NCBI GenBank assembly: GCA_018061005.1
Contig: JAGOVA010000002.1
Location: 1 to 64,000, forward strand
Length of the DNA: 64,000 nt
Direction: 5' to 3'
DNA from: Sterolibacterium sp.
Lineage (GTDB): Bacteria > Pseudomonadota > Gammaproteobacteria > Burkholderiales > Rhodocyclaceae
Shown: positions 30,433 through 39,326 of the stretch, piece after piece
Layout of the letters: every line of letters starts with the position of its first letter
Numbering within the stretch: the first letter of the stretch is position 1
Made by a program: the position numbers and the translations under genes
The notes under the pieces: generated by a model
Database searches by the model: none
Seen by the model: only the letters and a program-made list of their open reading frames with translations
Told to the model about the DNA's origin: nothing

Positions 30433-31641
30433 TCATTGCGCGCCCAGCAAGGTGCGAAATGCGTCGAATGCTTTTTGCATCTGCACAGGCTTGTAGGGGT
30501 ACAGCGCGACGGGGTCCATGGCATGCACCACCGCGCCGGTGTCGACTTCAAAAACCAGCAATCCGCCAGCGGGGGCGGGAGCGTCAGCGCAGTCGATGAC
30601 CAGGTAATCCAGCCCCAGACGCTCGTACATCGCGGTAAACGCCGCCGCATGGCGCGGTGCGAAGTCGCGTTCAAAGCTTTCCATGAAGCGTTCTTCTTCC
30701 GCCCGCTTGGCCGCGCTTTCATCCATCCCGGCGTTCAGGTAATGAATCATCCAGTGCTGCGATATGCCCATGTGACAGGCATAGGGGCGACCCGCGATCA
30801 GCACGATCCGATACTTGCGATACTGGCCGTCGGCATTGCGGTAATCGACAAAGCGGGCGATGTGAAATTCGTTTTCCGTTGCGGGGCGTTGCGCGAGAAA
30901 AACGGCGATCTCGGCGGGGGTGTCGAGCTTCATCAGGCCGTGGCCGGCATGGGTATCGACAGGTCGGGCGATGATCGGAAAGCGGCCATCGGCCAATATG
31001 TCCGTCAGCGGCAATTCATGACGGCCGATGCACGCCAGCTTGTCACGCGACAGCCGCGCCGTGAGCGGCATGACGATCCCCGGCGCGTCATGCAGGTGGA
31101 CGCAGGCGGCATCACGCGCTGTCCAGGCCGTGCGTTCCGGGCGATTGATGACGGGGCGCGGCCAGTCGCGCGTCACTTCGGCCAGTTCGGCCAGCAGCGG
31201 CGCGGTGCGGTCGGATGCGCCGATGGCGATGAACAGCAGGTCATGCTCGGGCAGTTCGTCCGGGGGCGACAGGCCATCGCCCAGATAGAGCATGTCCAGC
31301 GCGACGTCCGTGTGTTCCAGCAGGCAATCGAGCGGCGTGTTGGTCATCAGGTCGCCCGGGGTCATGAAGGCCAGCAGGCGCAATGGCGGCTGGCCTGCGC
31401 GGGGTTGCGTGGCGGGCAGATGATAGTGCGTGGTGAGTTCCAGTGCCTGACGCTGTACCTGCAAGGCCAGCTCGCGCTGGCCGGTCAGTTGCAGGATCAT
31501 CGACAGATCCATCAGCGCGTGAGCGTCTTCCGGGTGGTTCGTGGCGCGTTCCAGCAGCGTCTGGCCGAGTGGCCGCAAGTCCTCGCCCGCCATGGCACGC
31601 CGCATCAGCGCGGCGTTGCCCAGCAGTGCGGAAATGGTCAT
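30433..31641 (-). CDS. TPR/ATP-grasp-like protein of unknown function, second gene of trio
   Basis: 402 aa. Residues about 1-70 form a TPR-like helical region (LLERATNHPEDAHALMDLSM, GQRELALQVQRQALEL). The following part has ATP-grasp features: FPIIARPVDTHAGHGLMKLD (nucleotide-binding loop), EFHIARFVDYRNADGQYRKY, VLIAGRPYACHMGISQHW, GLDYLVIDC and LLVFEVDTGAVVHAMD, the last in the position of the metal-binding Glu/Asn of carboxylate-amine ligases. It may therefore ligate an acid to an amine using ATP. The start overlaps the decarboxylase stop by four bases (ATGA), indicating translational coupling. Confidence 0.72.
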   Translation of the reverse strand: MTISALLGNAALMRRAMAGEDLRPLGQTLLERATNHPEDAHALMDLSMILQLTGQRELALQVQRQALELTTHYHLPATQPRAGQPPLRLLAFMTPGDLMTNTPLDCLLEHTDVALDMLYLGDGLSPPDELPEHDLLFIAIGASDRTAPLLAELAEVTRDWPRPVINRPERTAWTARDAACVHLHDAPGIVMPLTARLSRDKLACIGRHELPLTDILADGRFPIIARPVDTHAGHGLMKLDTPAEIAVFLAQRPATENEFHIARFVDYRNADGQYRKYRIVLIAGRPYACHMGISQHWMIHYLNAGMDESAAKRAEEERFMESFERDFAPRHAAAFTAMYERLGLDYLVIDCADAPAPAGGLLVFEVDTGAVVHAMDPVALYPYKPVQMQKAFDAFRTLLGAQ

Positions 31642-33260
31642 TCCGCTTCGTCCTGGCGTATCCCGAAGCCCCCCGCCTGCCCGCCCGCACCACTCGCCAG
31701 CACTTGCGGCGCGAGACGCAGCGCGGCGGCCAGCATGGCATCGATGTCGCGACGTTCGGTGCGATGATTGACAATGGCAATACGGATGGCGAAATGGCCA
31801 TTGATGGTGGTGGTCGAGGGCGCGGCAATCCCGGACTTCTGCAGGGCAACCACCAGTGCGGCATTCACGGCATCGACATTAACCCCCGGCGCGCAGCGAT
31901 AGCGGAAGCAGACGATATTGAGTGCGACCGGAGAGAGTCGTTCAAACTCGGGCGCGGCATCGATGCGCCCGGCCAGATAGCGCGCCAGCTCACAGGTGGT
32001 GTCGATCATCCGCCCGAGATGTTCAGTGCCATAGGTCTTGAGCGTGAACCAGGTTTTCAGTGCCTTGAAGCTGCGCGACAGATCCGGGCCGAAATCGCAC
32101 GGCCAGGGCGAGCCTGCGGCCATGCCCTGGCTGTCACGGCTCAGATAGGCCACCGGCAACGCAAAGGTATCGAAGTGCAGCGCGCCGTCGCGCACCAGCA
32201 CAAAGCCTGCGTCGTACGGCACTTGCAACCATTTGTGAAAATCAAAGGCAATGGAATCCGCCTGTTCGATGCCGACCAGGCGCGGTGCCACCTGCGGCGC
32301 CAGCATGCCGAGCGCACCAAAAGCACCGTCGACATGAAACCACAGCCGCTCACGCTGCGCGATGGCGGCCAGTTGTGGCAAGGGGTCTATCGCACCGACA
32401 TCGACCGAACCTGCCGTCGCCGCGATGAAGAAGGGCTGCAGCCCGCACGCGCGGTCGGCCGCGATCGCCCGTTCAAGTGCGACCACATCCATGCGGAAAT
32501 CAGCATCCATCGGAATGACGCGCAGGAAATCGCTGCCGATCCCGGCCATGTCGATGGCTTTGTAGATGCACTTGTGCGCGCCCGCCGAAGCATACGCCGT
32601 GAGCTGGCGGCCGTGCCCCACCAGCCCCTGCCGACGCACATCCACCCCCAGCGCGTGCGCGCGCGCCACCAGCAAGGCCACCAGATTAGCCATCGAGGTG
32701 CCGGTGACAAACAGGCCGCTGGCGGTTTCAGGGAAGGAAAACAGATCGCGCATCCAGCGCGTGACCTGCCGTTCGACTTCCACAGGAATTTGCTCACGCC
32801 CGCCCAGGTTGGCATTCAGCCCGGCAGCCAGCATGTCGGCCAGCATCCCCACCGGCGCACCCGCGCCATGCACCCAGCCCATGAAACCCGGGTGGGCATT
32901 GCCGATTGCGTAGGGCAGGATGTCGTCCATGAAGCTTGCATGCACCGCTTCAAGTGCCGTCGGCTGCTGCGGCAAGCCTTGCTGGAAAGCCGCACGTGCG
33001 GCCTGCGGCACGGGCTGCCAGACCGGGCGGCTGCGGATGTTCTGCTGGTAATCGAGAATGTCATCCAGCATACGGTGCGCCTGGGCGCGAAAAGCGTCCC
33101 AATCCTGCGGATCAAGGGTGCTGGTGTTTTCGGTTGGGGATGCCGTCGTGGAACTCGGGGATACGCGCGGATCCACTGCCTGCGCCTCTTTCGCTGGTTT
33201 CACGGTTTGCGTTGAGTGTGAGCGGGTCGCAAAGATACCCTTCCCTGCCAGCGGGCGCAA
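31638..33260 (-). CDS. Pyridoxal-dependent decarboxylase (aromatic-L-amino-acid decarboxylase family), first gene of trio
   Basis: 540 aa; the first ~45 residues are low-complexity, so a downstream GTG near VDPRVSP could be the true start. The group II decarboxylase fold is clear: SFMDDILPYAIGNAHPGFMG, LFVTGTSMANLVALLVARA, LWFHVDGAFGALGMLAP (cofactor Asp), SIAFDFHKWLQVPYDAGFVL (PLP Lys), and the C-terminal NIVCFRYRCAPGVNVDAVN. Family members decarboxylate Trp, Phe, Tyr, Glu or similar amino acids to amines. The gene begins 47 bp after fliE on the same strand with no strong terminator between, so it may be transcribed from the fliE sigma-54 promoter. Confidence 0.88.
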   Translation of the reverse strand: MRPLAGKGIFATRSHSTQTVKPAKEAQAVDPRVSPSSTTASPTENTSTLDPQDWDAFRAQAHRMLDDILDYQQNIRSRPVWQPVPQAARAAFQQGLPQQPTALEAVHASFMDDILPYAIGNAHPGFMGWVHGAGAPVGMLADMLAAGLNANLGGREQIPVEVERQVTRWMRDLFSFPETASGLFVTGTSMANLVALLVARAHALGVDVRRQGLVGHGRQLTAYASAGAHKCIYKAIDMAGIGSDFLRVIPMDADFRMDVVALERAIAADRACGLQPFFIAATAGSVDVGAIDPLPQLAAIAQRERLWFHVDGAFGALGMLAPQVAPRLVGIEQADSIAFDFHKWLQVPYDAGFVLVRDGALHFDTFALPVAYLSRDSQGMAAGSPWPCDFGPDLSRSFKALKTWFTLKTYGTEHLGRMIDTTCELARYLAGRIDAAPEFERLSPVALNIVCFRYRCAPGVNVDAVNAALVVALQKSGIAAPSTTTINGHFAIRIAIVNHRTERRDIDAMLAAALRLAPQVLASGAGGQAGGFGIRQDEAE

Positions 33261-33307
33261 TACTTGAACAAAGCAGCGGGCAAACCTTGCCCCTTACAAA
33301 AGACCGG

Positions 33308-33637
33308 TCACACCTGCATGTTCATGATGTCGTGATAAGCCGTCACCAGTTTGTTACGCACCTGCACCATCTGCTGGAAGGAGAGGTTGGCCTTTTGCAG
33401 ATTGACCATGACATCCTGCAGATTGGCATTGCTGTTGCCGGTGGCGAACTCCTGCGTCATCTGGTGCGCCGACTGCTGCGCCTGATTCACTTCGTCGATG
33501 GCGGTTTTCAGCGCGGTGGAAAAATCCGCCCCACCCGCCGCGCCCGCCGCCGCGCTGGCGGGTTTGCTGGAAGTGACCGAGCCGACCGGGCGCAGCTCGG
33601 CCAGCATTTGATCCAGTTTATGAGTATCGATCGACAT
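33308..33637 (-). CDS. fliE: Flagellar hook-basal body protein FliE
   Basis: 109 aa. FliE joins the MS ring to the proximal rod. The C-terminal half is conserved: FSTALKTAIDEVNQAQQSAH, LQDVMVNLQKANLSFQQMVQ and VRNKLVTAYHDIMNMQV. The first ~35 residues are Ala-rich and variable. GGGAGA lies seven bases before the ATG, and a sigma-54 promoter lies about 53-67 bases upstream of the start. It is read on the minus strand from the same direction as fleSR but has its own promoter. Confidence 0.95.
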   Translation of the reverse strand: MSIDTHKLDQMLAELRPVGSVTSSKPASAAAGAAGGADFSTALKTAIDEVNQAQQSAHQMTQEFATGNSNANLQDVMVNLQKANLSFQQMVQVRNKLVTAYHDIMNMQV

Positions 33638-33689
33638 GATTCATCTCCCGGCTCGATCATCGAGCCTTACGCTTTTCAGGATTGTAGTA

Positions 33690-33704
33690 GCAAACCATGT
33701 GCCA
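33690..33704 (-). promoter_or_regulatory. Sigma-54 promoter of fliE
   Basis: On the minus strand TGGCACATGGTTTGC: GG and GC are separated by exactly 10 bases, and TGGCAC-N5-TTGC is the consensus. It lies between fleR and fliE. Activation by FleR is inferred. Confidence 0.88.
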
Positions 33705-33716
33705 GCTGCTTCATGT

Positions 33717-35120
33717 TCATTCGTGCTCGCTGGTTTTGTCGTCCAGCCAGCCTTCTTCACGATACTGTTTGAGCTTGTAGCGCAGCGTGCGTTCGGAGAT
33801 ACCCAGCTGCTCGATGGCCTTTTTACGCGAGCCACCCACCGCCGCCAGCGTGTCGAGAATGTGGCGACGTTCAAGGTCTTCCATGCGCGTTGCCCCGCTG
33901 GTCGCTGCTGCCGGTGGCGCAGCAACGGCGGGCGCAGGGGACGACACCGGCAAAGAAGCGACGGGTGCTGCCACCGGGGCGACCGGAAAGACATTGCCAG
34001 CACTGGCAGCAAACAGCAGATGCGCCGCCTCGATGGATTCCGCCGGTGCGAGGATCAACGCCCGCTGGATGACATTTTCCAGTTCACGCACATTCCCCGG
34101 CCACGGCCAGGCGGCAAGTTTTGCCTCGGCCGCAGCGGCAAGGCTTGCCGTTCGCCCGCTGCGACGCGCCTGCAGCGCGACAAAATGGCGCGCCAGCGGC
34201 ACGATGTCGGCGGGACGTTCGCGCAGTGACGGAATTTCCAGCGGAAAAACGTTGAGCCGATAATAGAGATCTTCCCGAAACCGCCCCAGCTTCACTTCTC
34301 CGGCCATATCGCGGTTACTGGTGGCGAGCACGCGGATATCCAGCGCGACGGGCTTCTTGCCGCCCACACGCTCGACCTCACGTTCCTGCAGGACACGCAG
34401 CAGCTTGGCCTGCAAGGCCAGCGGCATTTCTGAAATTTCATCGAGCAGCAGCGTGCCGCCATTGGCCTGTTCAAACTTGCCGGGCTGCGCCGTCTGCGCG
34501 CCGGTAAAAGCCCCCTTTTCGTAACCAAACAGGGTTGCCTCCAGCAGGCTGTCGGGGATGGCCGCACAGTTGATGGCGACAAACGCGCCTTTATGACGTG
34601 CCGACTGGTCGTGAATGTAACGGGCAAAAACCTCCTTGCCGACCCCGGATTCGCCGGTGAGCAGCACAGTGGCATCGGTTTTCGCCACGCGCGCAGCCAG
34701 CAGCAGGACGGAACGGGTTCGTTCATCACCCGCCACCACGTTGTCGTCCAGTGGGGGGGTCGCGTAACGGGCGATCTGCTCGATCAACGCCTTGGGCTCG
34801 AAGGGCTTCATCATGAAATCGCACGCCCCCCCGCGCATCGCGGCCACGGCTTTGTCGACATCGCCAAAGGCGGTCATCAGCAAAACCGGCAAGCCCGGCC
34901 AACGGTTGCGGATTTCATGCAGCAATTCAAGGCCATCCATCGGCGACATCCGCAAATCGGAGACCACCATGTGGTAATCCTCGCGCGCCAGTCGTTGCAG
35001 TGCCTGCGGCCCGCCGTCAGCCCCCTGGGCATGATGCCCGGCCGCTTCCAGCGTGATCAGCAAGGCATCGCGCAAGGCTTCGTCGTCTTCGACGACCAGT
35101 ATCTTCAGTGCTTCTTTCAT
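33717..35120 (-). CDS. fleR: Sigma-54-dependent response regulator FleR/FlrC type
   Basis: 467 aa with three domains: receiver (about 1-125; phospho-acceptor Asp about 55 in MVVSDLRM, Lys in MMKPF), AAA+ activator domain (about 140-375; Walker A GESGVGKE, the sigma-54 contact loop GAFTGA, Walker B GGTLLLDEIS), and a C-terminal Fis-type helix-turn-helix (RRHILDTLAAVGGSRKKAIE, LGISERTLRYKLKQY). A Pro/Ala linker separates the last two. It should activate the sigma-54 flagellar promoters seen in this window. The start overlaps the fleS stop by four bases, so the kinase and regulator are coupled. Confidence 0.94.
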   Translation of the reverse strand: MKEALKILVVEDDEALRDALLITLEAAGHHAQGADGGPQALQRLAREDYHMVVSDLRMSPMDGLELLHEIRNRWPGLPVLLMTAFGDVDKAVAAMRGGACDFMMKPFEPKALIEQIARYATPPLDDNVVAGDERTRSVLLLAARVAKTDATVLLTGESGVGKEVFARYIHDQSARHKGAFVAINCAAIPDSLLEATLFGYEKGAFTGAQTAQPGKFEQANGGTLLLDEISEMPLALQAKLLRVLQEREVERVGGKKPVALDIRVLATSNRDMAGEVKLGRFREDLYYRLNVFPLEIPSLRERPADIVPLARHFVALQARRSGRTASLAAAAEAKLAAWPWPGNVRELENVIQRALILAPAESIEAAHLLFAASAGNVFPVAPVAAPVASLPVSSPAPAVAAPPAAATSGATRMEDLERRHILDTLAAVGGSRKKAIEQLGISERTLRYKLKQYREEGWLDDKTSEHE

Positions 35121-36418
35121 GCTTCCTCTCCGTGCCCGGCCTGCAGGGGCAGGGTGACGATGAATTCCGTACCCACCCCGGGGGTGGAATGAACATCGAT
35201 GTTGCCGTTGTGGGCGCGCGCCACGCCCCGCGCGATGGCCAGCCCCAGACCGGTGCCTTCGGTGCGCGTCGTGAAAAAAGGCTCGAACAGGCGCGCCACA
35301 AGCTCCGGTGCCATCCCCGGCCCGTTATCGCACACGCACAGCCGCAGCTGTCCTGCTACGCAGCTCGCCCGCAGGGACACCTCACCCGGCCGCAACGACC
35401 CGGCCTGGCTCACCGCATGCAGTGCGTTTTCCAGCAGATTGGCCAGTGCGCCCACCAGGGCTTTGCGGTTGCCTTGCAGCGGCGGCAACCCGCCCTCCGG
35501 CGCGTCGGCAAACACTCGCAACAACACCTGACGAGCATGCGCCAGAGGCTCGATGGTGTGTTGCAGCTCATGCAGCAACTCCGTCACATCAATGGCTTCG
35601 CGTCCCAGCACTTCGCCCCGCGCAAACAGCAGCATGTCCTGAATCAGCCGCTCCAAATGGCGCAGTCGCGCCACGGCTTTCTGGGCAATGCTGATGCGGG
35701 TGTCCGTGGCCACGTCCGGGTTTTCCAGATTCGCCGTGTAGAGCAACGCGGCCGCCAGCGGGGTACGCAGCTGATGCGCCAGCTGGGCGGCCATTTCACC
35801 CATGGCGGCCAGCCGCTGATTGCGTGCAGAATGCGTGGTGAGACGATGCGCCTCGGTAATATCGTGCAGTAGCACGATGCGCCCACCCGCCGAATCCAGG
35901 GCAGTGACGACCACCGCCAGCCGCCGCGCTGCCGCTGCCCCCAAAACTTCGTTGGCCTCGTCGGCCTCGTTGGCCGATGAGTTGGCCGATGAGTTGGCCG
36001 ATGAAACAGACACCATAAATTCACCCGGCGTATCGCAGGCCACCAGCTGGGTACGCTCCAGTTCAGGCCAGCTCTGCCCGGGCAAAACGCCGAGCATCTG
36101 CCCGGCCGCCGGATTGGCCTCGACGATCTGCCCAGCAGCATCGAGCACCATCACCCCGGCAGGCAACGCCGACAGCAGCAACGACAGACGCTCGGTCAAG
36201 GCAGCCTTTTCCTGATATTGCTGACGCAAAGCCCCGTTGGCAGCAGCCAGTTCGCTGGTCAGCTCGGCCACCTGCGCCTGCAGGCTGGTGTAGGCGGTCG
36301 ATAGCTCTTCCGAAGCCTGATTAAAAATCCGGAAGGCTTCGGCCAGCCGCAGGCCTTCTTCCTGGGTTTCAGTCAGTTCGCCAGGCGTTACCCGCTCAGG
36401 GTCAAATGGTTCGTTCAT
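35117..36418 (-). CDS. fleS: Flagellar sensor histidine kinase FleS/FlrB type
   Basis: 433 aa from MNEPFDPERVTPGELTETQE, chosen because GGAAG precedes it; an in-frame start 12 bases upstream is possible. No membrane segment is present, so it is cytosolic. A coiled coil (about 30-80) is followed by a PAS domain (LSALPAGVMVLDAAGQIVEA), an H-box (MAAQLAHQLRTPLAAALLYT) and an ATPase domain (NLLENALHAV, CDNGPGMAPE, EGTGLGLAIARGVARAHNG). The PAS region contains a 12-bp tandem repeat giving SSANSSAN then EADEAN. It is the cognate kinase of fleR. Divergent from fliF. Confidence 0.93.
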   Translation of the reverse strand: MNEPFDPERVTPGELTETQEEGLRLAEAFRIFNQASEELSTAYTSLQAQVAELTSELAAANGALRQQYQEKAALTERLSLLLSALPAGVMVLDAAGQIVEANPAAGQMLGVLPGQSWPELERTQLVACDTPGEFMVSVSSANSSANSSANEADEANEVLGAAAARRLAVVVTALDSAGGRIVLLHDITEAHRLTTHSARNQRLAAMGEMAAQLAHQLRTPLAAALLYTANLENPDVATDTRISIAQKAVARLRHLERLIQDMLLFARGEVLGREAIDVTELLHELQHTIEPLAHARQVLLRVFADAPEGGLPPLQGNRKALVGALANLLENALHAVSQAGSLRPGEVSLRASCVAGQLRLCVCDNGPGMAPELVARLFEPFFTTRTEGTGLGLAIARGVARAHNGNIDVHSTPGVGTEFIVTLPLQAGHGEEA

Positions 36419-36570
36419 GGTCTTCCGCATCGAATCGGTCAATGATGGCAGATTCGGTGCAGTGAAACAAGAATCCAGCCACACGCCAGACGCGGAATAC
36501 CCGCAGAAATCCGCCTTTACTCCCTTAACAGGGGCTAACCTGACAGGGCATAATCAAGAAATCTTCAGAA

Positions 36571-36587
36571 TTGGCTGAAATATTGCC
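36571..36587 (+). promoter_or_regulatory. Sigma-54 promoter of fliF
   Basis: TTGGCTGAAATATTGCC: GG and GC are 10 bases apart (TGGC at -24, TTGC at -12). It lies 100 bases before fliF in the 268-bp gap divergent from fleS. It is likely to drive fliF to fliJ. No fleS promoter is evident in the same gap. Confidence 0.8.
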
Positions 36588-36686
36588 CGGAAACCTGAAA
36601 ATTCGCCCGGAATTCCACTCAGAATAGCACCCGAATAGCCCCCGAATAGCACCGCCTGACCGCACACATACCCCCGATACGACCCT

Positions 36687-38327
36687 ATGGCCGATACGGC
36701 ACAGACCTTGCCCTTCTCGCTGAATACGCTGAACGAGCTGACGCCCAACCAGAAACTGGGCGGCATCGTGGCTATTGCCATGGCGATCGCCGTGCTGGTC
36801 GGTGTCTGGACGTGGAGCAAGAACGTCGAATACAACGTGCTGTTCTCCAACATCTCCGACCGCGACGGTGGGCAGATCGTGGCTTCACTGCAGCAGATGA
36901 ACGTGCCTTACAAGTTCTCTGAAGGCGGCGGTGCCATTCTTGTTCCGGCAGCGCAGGTGCATGATGCGCGGCTGCGTCTGGCCTCGCAGGGACTGCCCAA
37001 AGGCGGACTGGTCGGTTTCGAGATCATGGAAAATCAGAAACTGGGCGCCAGCCAGTTTCTGGAACAGGTGAATTACCAGCGCGCACTCGAAGGCGAACTG
37101 GCGCGTTCGATCCAGAGCCTGCAGGCAGTACAGGCCGCACGGGTACATCTGGCGATACCCAAAACCTCCGCCTTTCTGCGCGACGAACAAAAACCCACAG
37201 CATCGGTGGTGCTCAACCTGTTTCCTGGCCGCGCCATCGATGCCAGCCAGGTCGCGGGCATCGTGCATCTGGTGGCCTCCAGCGTGCCGCAACTGATGCC
37301 CACCCACATCAGCGTCATCGACCAGAACGGCAATCTGGTGTCACAGAACGCAGACAATACGCGCGATCACGGGCTGGACCCGACGCAGCTCAAATACCTG
37401 CGTGATCTGGAACAAAGCACCATCCGCCGCATCGAGGCCATTCTTGAGCCGGTCGTCGGCCCCGGTAATGTCCGCGCCCAGGTGGCTGCCGATGTAGATT
37501 TCACACAAACCGAGCAGATGGCGGAAACCTACTCGCCCAACCCGCCGCCCAATGCCGCCATCCGCAGCCAGCAAACCGCCGAAGCGGGCAGTGCCACCCC
37601 CAGCGCCAGTGGCGTGCCGGGCGCACTGTCGAACCAGCCGCCCGTGCCGGCCATCGCGCCGATCACCACGCCACCGCTAACCGGCGCAGCAAACACCGCC
37701 AATCCGCCCGGCGCCGCCAGCAACGCCAACAGCAGCCGCAATGCCACCACCAATTACGAACTCGACAAGACCGTCAAACATACGCGTAGCGCCTCCGGCC
37801 TGATCAAGCGGCTGTCGGTGGCCGTGGTGATCAACCAGAAGAAGAGCACACCCGACAAGGAAGGCAAGACCAAGAGCCTGCCGCTCTCGCCGGATGAAAT
37901 CGAGCAAGTGCAGAATCTGGTGCGTGAAGCCATGGGCTACAACAAAGAGCGCGGCGATACGCTCAATGTGGCCAATGTTTCCTTCAACGCCGGTGAAAGG
38001 GAAGTCATCGCCGAAACACCGCTGTGGAAGTCACCTGAATTCATCGCCATGGCGCGTGAAAGCGTCAAATATCTGGCCGTGCTGATTGCCGCCATGCTGC
38101 TCTGGAACAAGCTGATCAAACCGTTGTTCGCAGCCTGGATGGGGGCTGCCGAAGAACGGCGACGTGCGCTGGAGCTGGCCAACCAGGCGCAGGAAGTCGT
38201 CCTCGAAACCAGCGGCCCACCCGTGCGCGGCTACGATGACAAACTCGCCGGTGCACGCGATCTGGTCAAGCAGGATCCCAAGGTGGTGGCCAACGTCATC
38301 AAGGAGTGGGTAGGCGGCAATGAGTAA
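36687..38327 (+). CDS. fliF: Flagellar MS-ring protein FliF
   Basis: 546 aa. FliF assembles the MS ring in the inner membrane. A first membrane segment lies at about 26-48 (GGIVAIAMAIAVLVGVWTW). The ring-building motifs follow (FSNISDRDGGQIVASLQQMN, GLPKGGLVGFEIMENQKLGA, YQRALEGELARSIQSLQAVQ). A Pro/Ala/Asn-rich region spans about 285-350. The second segment is near 453-475 (SVKYLAVLIAAMLLWNKL), and the C-terminal FliG-binding tail ends ARDLVKQDPKVVANVIKEWV. It overlaps fliG by eight bases. Confidence 0.97.
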   Translation: MADTAQTLPFSLNTLNELTPNQKLGGIVAIAMAIAVLVGVWTWSKNVEYNVLFSNISDRDGGQIVASLQQMNVPYKFSEGGGAILVPAAQVHDARLRLASQGLPKGGLVGFEIMENQKLGASQFLEQVNYQRALEGELARSIQSLQAVQAARVHLAIPKTSAFLRDEQKPTASVVLNLFPGRAIDASQVAGIVHLVASSVPQLMPTHISVIDQNGNLVSQNADNTRDHGLDPTQLKYLRDLEQSTIRRIEAILEPVVGPGNVRAQVAADVDFTQTEQMAETYSPNPPPNAAIRSQQTAEAGSATPSASGVPGALSNQPPVPAIAPITTPPLTGAANTANPPGAASNANSSRNATTNYELDKTVKHTRSASGLIKRLSVAVVINQKKSTPDKEGKTKSLPLSPDEIEQVQNLVREAMGYNKERGDTLNVANVSFNAGEREVIAETPLWKSPEFIAMARESVKYLAVLIAAMLLWNKLIKPLFAAWMGAAEERRRALELANQAQEVVLETSGPPVRGYDDKLAGARDLVKQDPKVVANVIKEWVGGNE

Positions 38328-39315
38328 CGAGGGCATCGAAAAAGGAGCCATGCTGCTGCTGTCGCTGGGCGAAGATCAGGCCGCCGAGGTGCTGAAGCAC
38401 CTGACGCCCAAGGAAGTGCAGAAACTCGGCCACGCCATGGCCGAAATCAAAGGCGTGCCGCGCGACCGCATCGAAGCCGTACTCGACGAACTCGAATCCC
38501 ATACCGCCAAAGGTACTGGCGTTACTGCCGACGAAGCGATGATCCGCAACATGCTCACCAAGGCACTCGGCGACGATCGTGCATCCAACCTGATTTCACG
38601 CATCCTGCAAGGCGACGACACCGCCGGCATCGAAAGCCTCAAGTGGATGGATCCGGGCACGGTCGCCGACATGATCCGCAACGAGCATCCGCAGATCATT
38701 GCCACCATCCTCGTGCATCTTGAATTCGACCATGCGGGCGACATTCTCAAGCTATTCACCGAACGTCTACGCAACGATGTCCTGCTGCGGATCGCCACCC
38801 TGGACGGAGTGCAACCGCAGGCCTTGTATGAACTGAACGAAGCCCTGACGCGCGTGCTGGCCGGTGCCAAGTCCATCAAGAAAACCGCCATGGGCGGCGT
38901 GCGCCATGCCGCAGAAATCCTCAACTTCGTCGGCCAGGCGCAGGAAACCGCCATCATCGACAATGTGCGCGAATACGATCCTGACCTGGCACAGAAAATC
39001 CTCGACGAAATGTTCGTCTTCGACAACCTCATGGATGTCGATGATCGCGGCATCCAGTTGCTGCTGCGCGAAGTACAGTCCGATTCGCTGATCGTCGCCC
39101 TGAAAGGTGCCACCCCCGAACTGCGTGAGAAAATCTTCAAGAACATGTCGCAGCGGGCGGCCGAAATGCTGCGCGAGGATCTCGAAGCCAAAGGCCCGGT
39201 GCGCCTCTCGGAAGTCGAAGGCGAACAAAAAGAAATCCTCAAGATCGCCCGCCGCCTGGCCGACGAAGGCCAGATCCAGCTCGGCGGCGGCGGCTCAGAA
39301 GATGCGTTCATCTAA
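38320..39315 (+). CDS. fliG: Flagellar motor switch protein FliG
   Basis: 331 aa, the normal size. FliG links the MS ring to the C ring and carries the torque-generating charges. The N-terminal domain (KGAMLLLSLGEDQAAEVLKH), the EHPQ-type motif (NEHPQIIATILVHL) in the middle domain, and the C-terminal domain (FVFDNLMDVDDRGIQLLLRE, then LKGATPELREKIFKNMSQRA) are complete, ending in DAFI. It starts within the fliF coding sequence. The stop lies 12 bases before a RAYT-linked palindrome that separates it from fliH. Confidence 0.97.
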   Translation: MSNEGIEKGAMLLLSLGEDQAAEVLKHLTPKEVQKLGHAMAEIKGVPRDRIEAVLDELESHTAKGTGVTADEAMIRNMLTKALGDDRASNLISRILQGDDTAGIESLKWMDPGTVADMIRNEHPQIIATILVHLEFDHAGDILKLFTERLRNDVLLRIATLDGVQPQALYELNEALTRVLAGAKSIKKTAMGGVRHAAEILNFVGQAQETAIIDNVREYDPDLAQKILDEMFVFDNLMDVDDRGIQLLLREVQSDSLIVALKGATPELREKIFKNMSQRAAEMLREDLEAKGPVRLSEVEGEQKEILKIARRLADEGQIQLGGGGSEDAFI

Positions 39316-39326
39316 CCCTCTACAAC

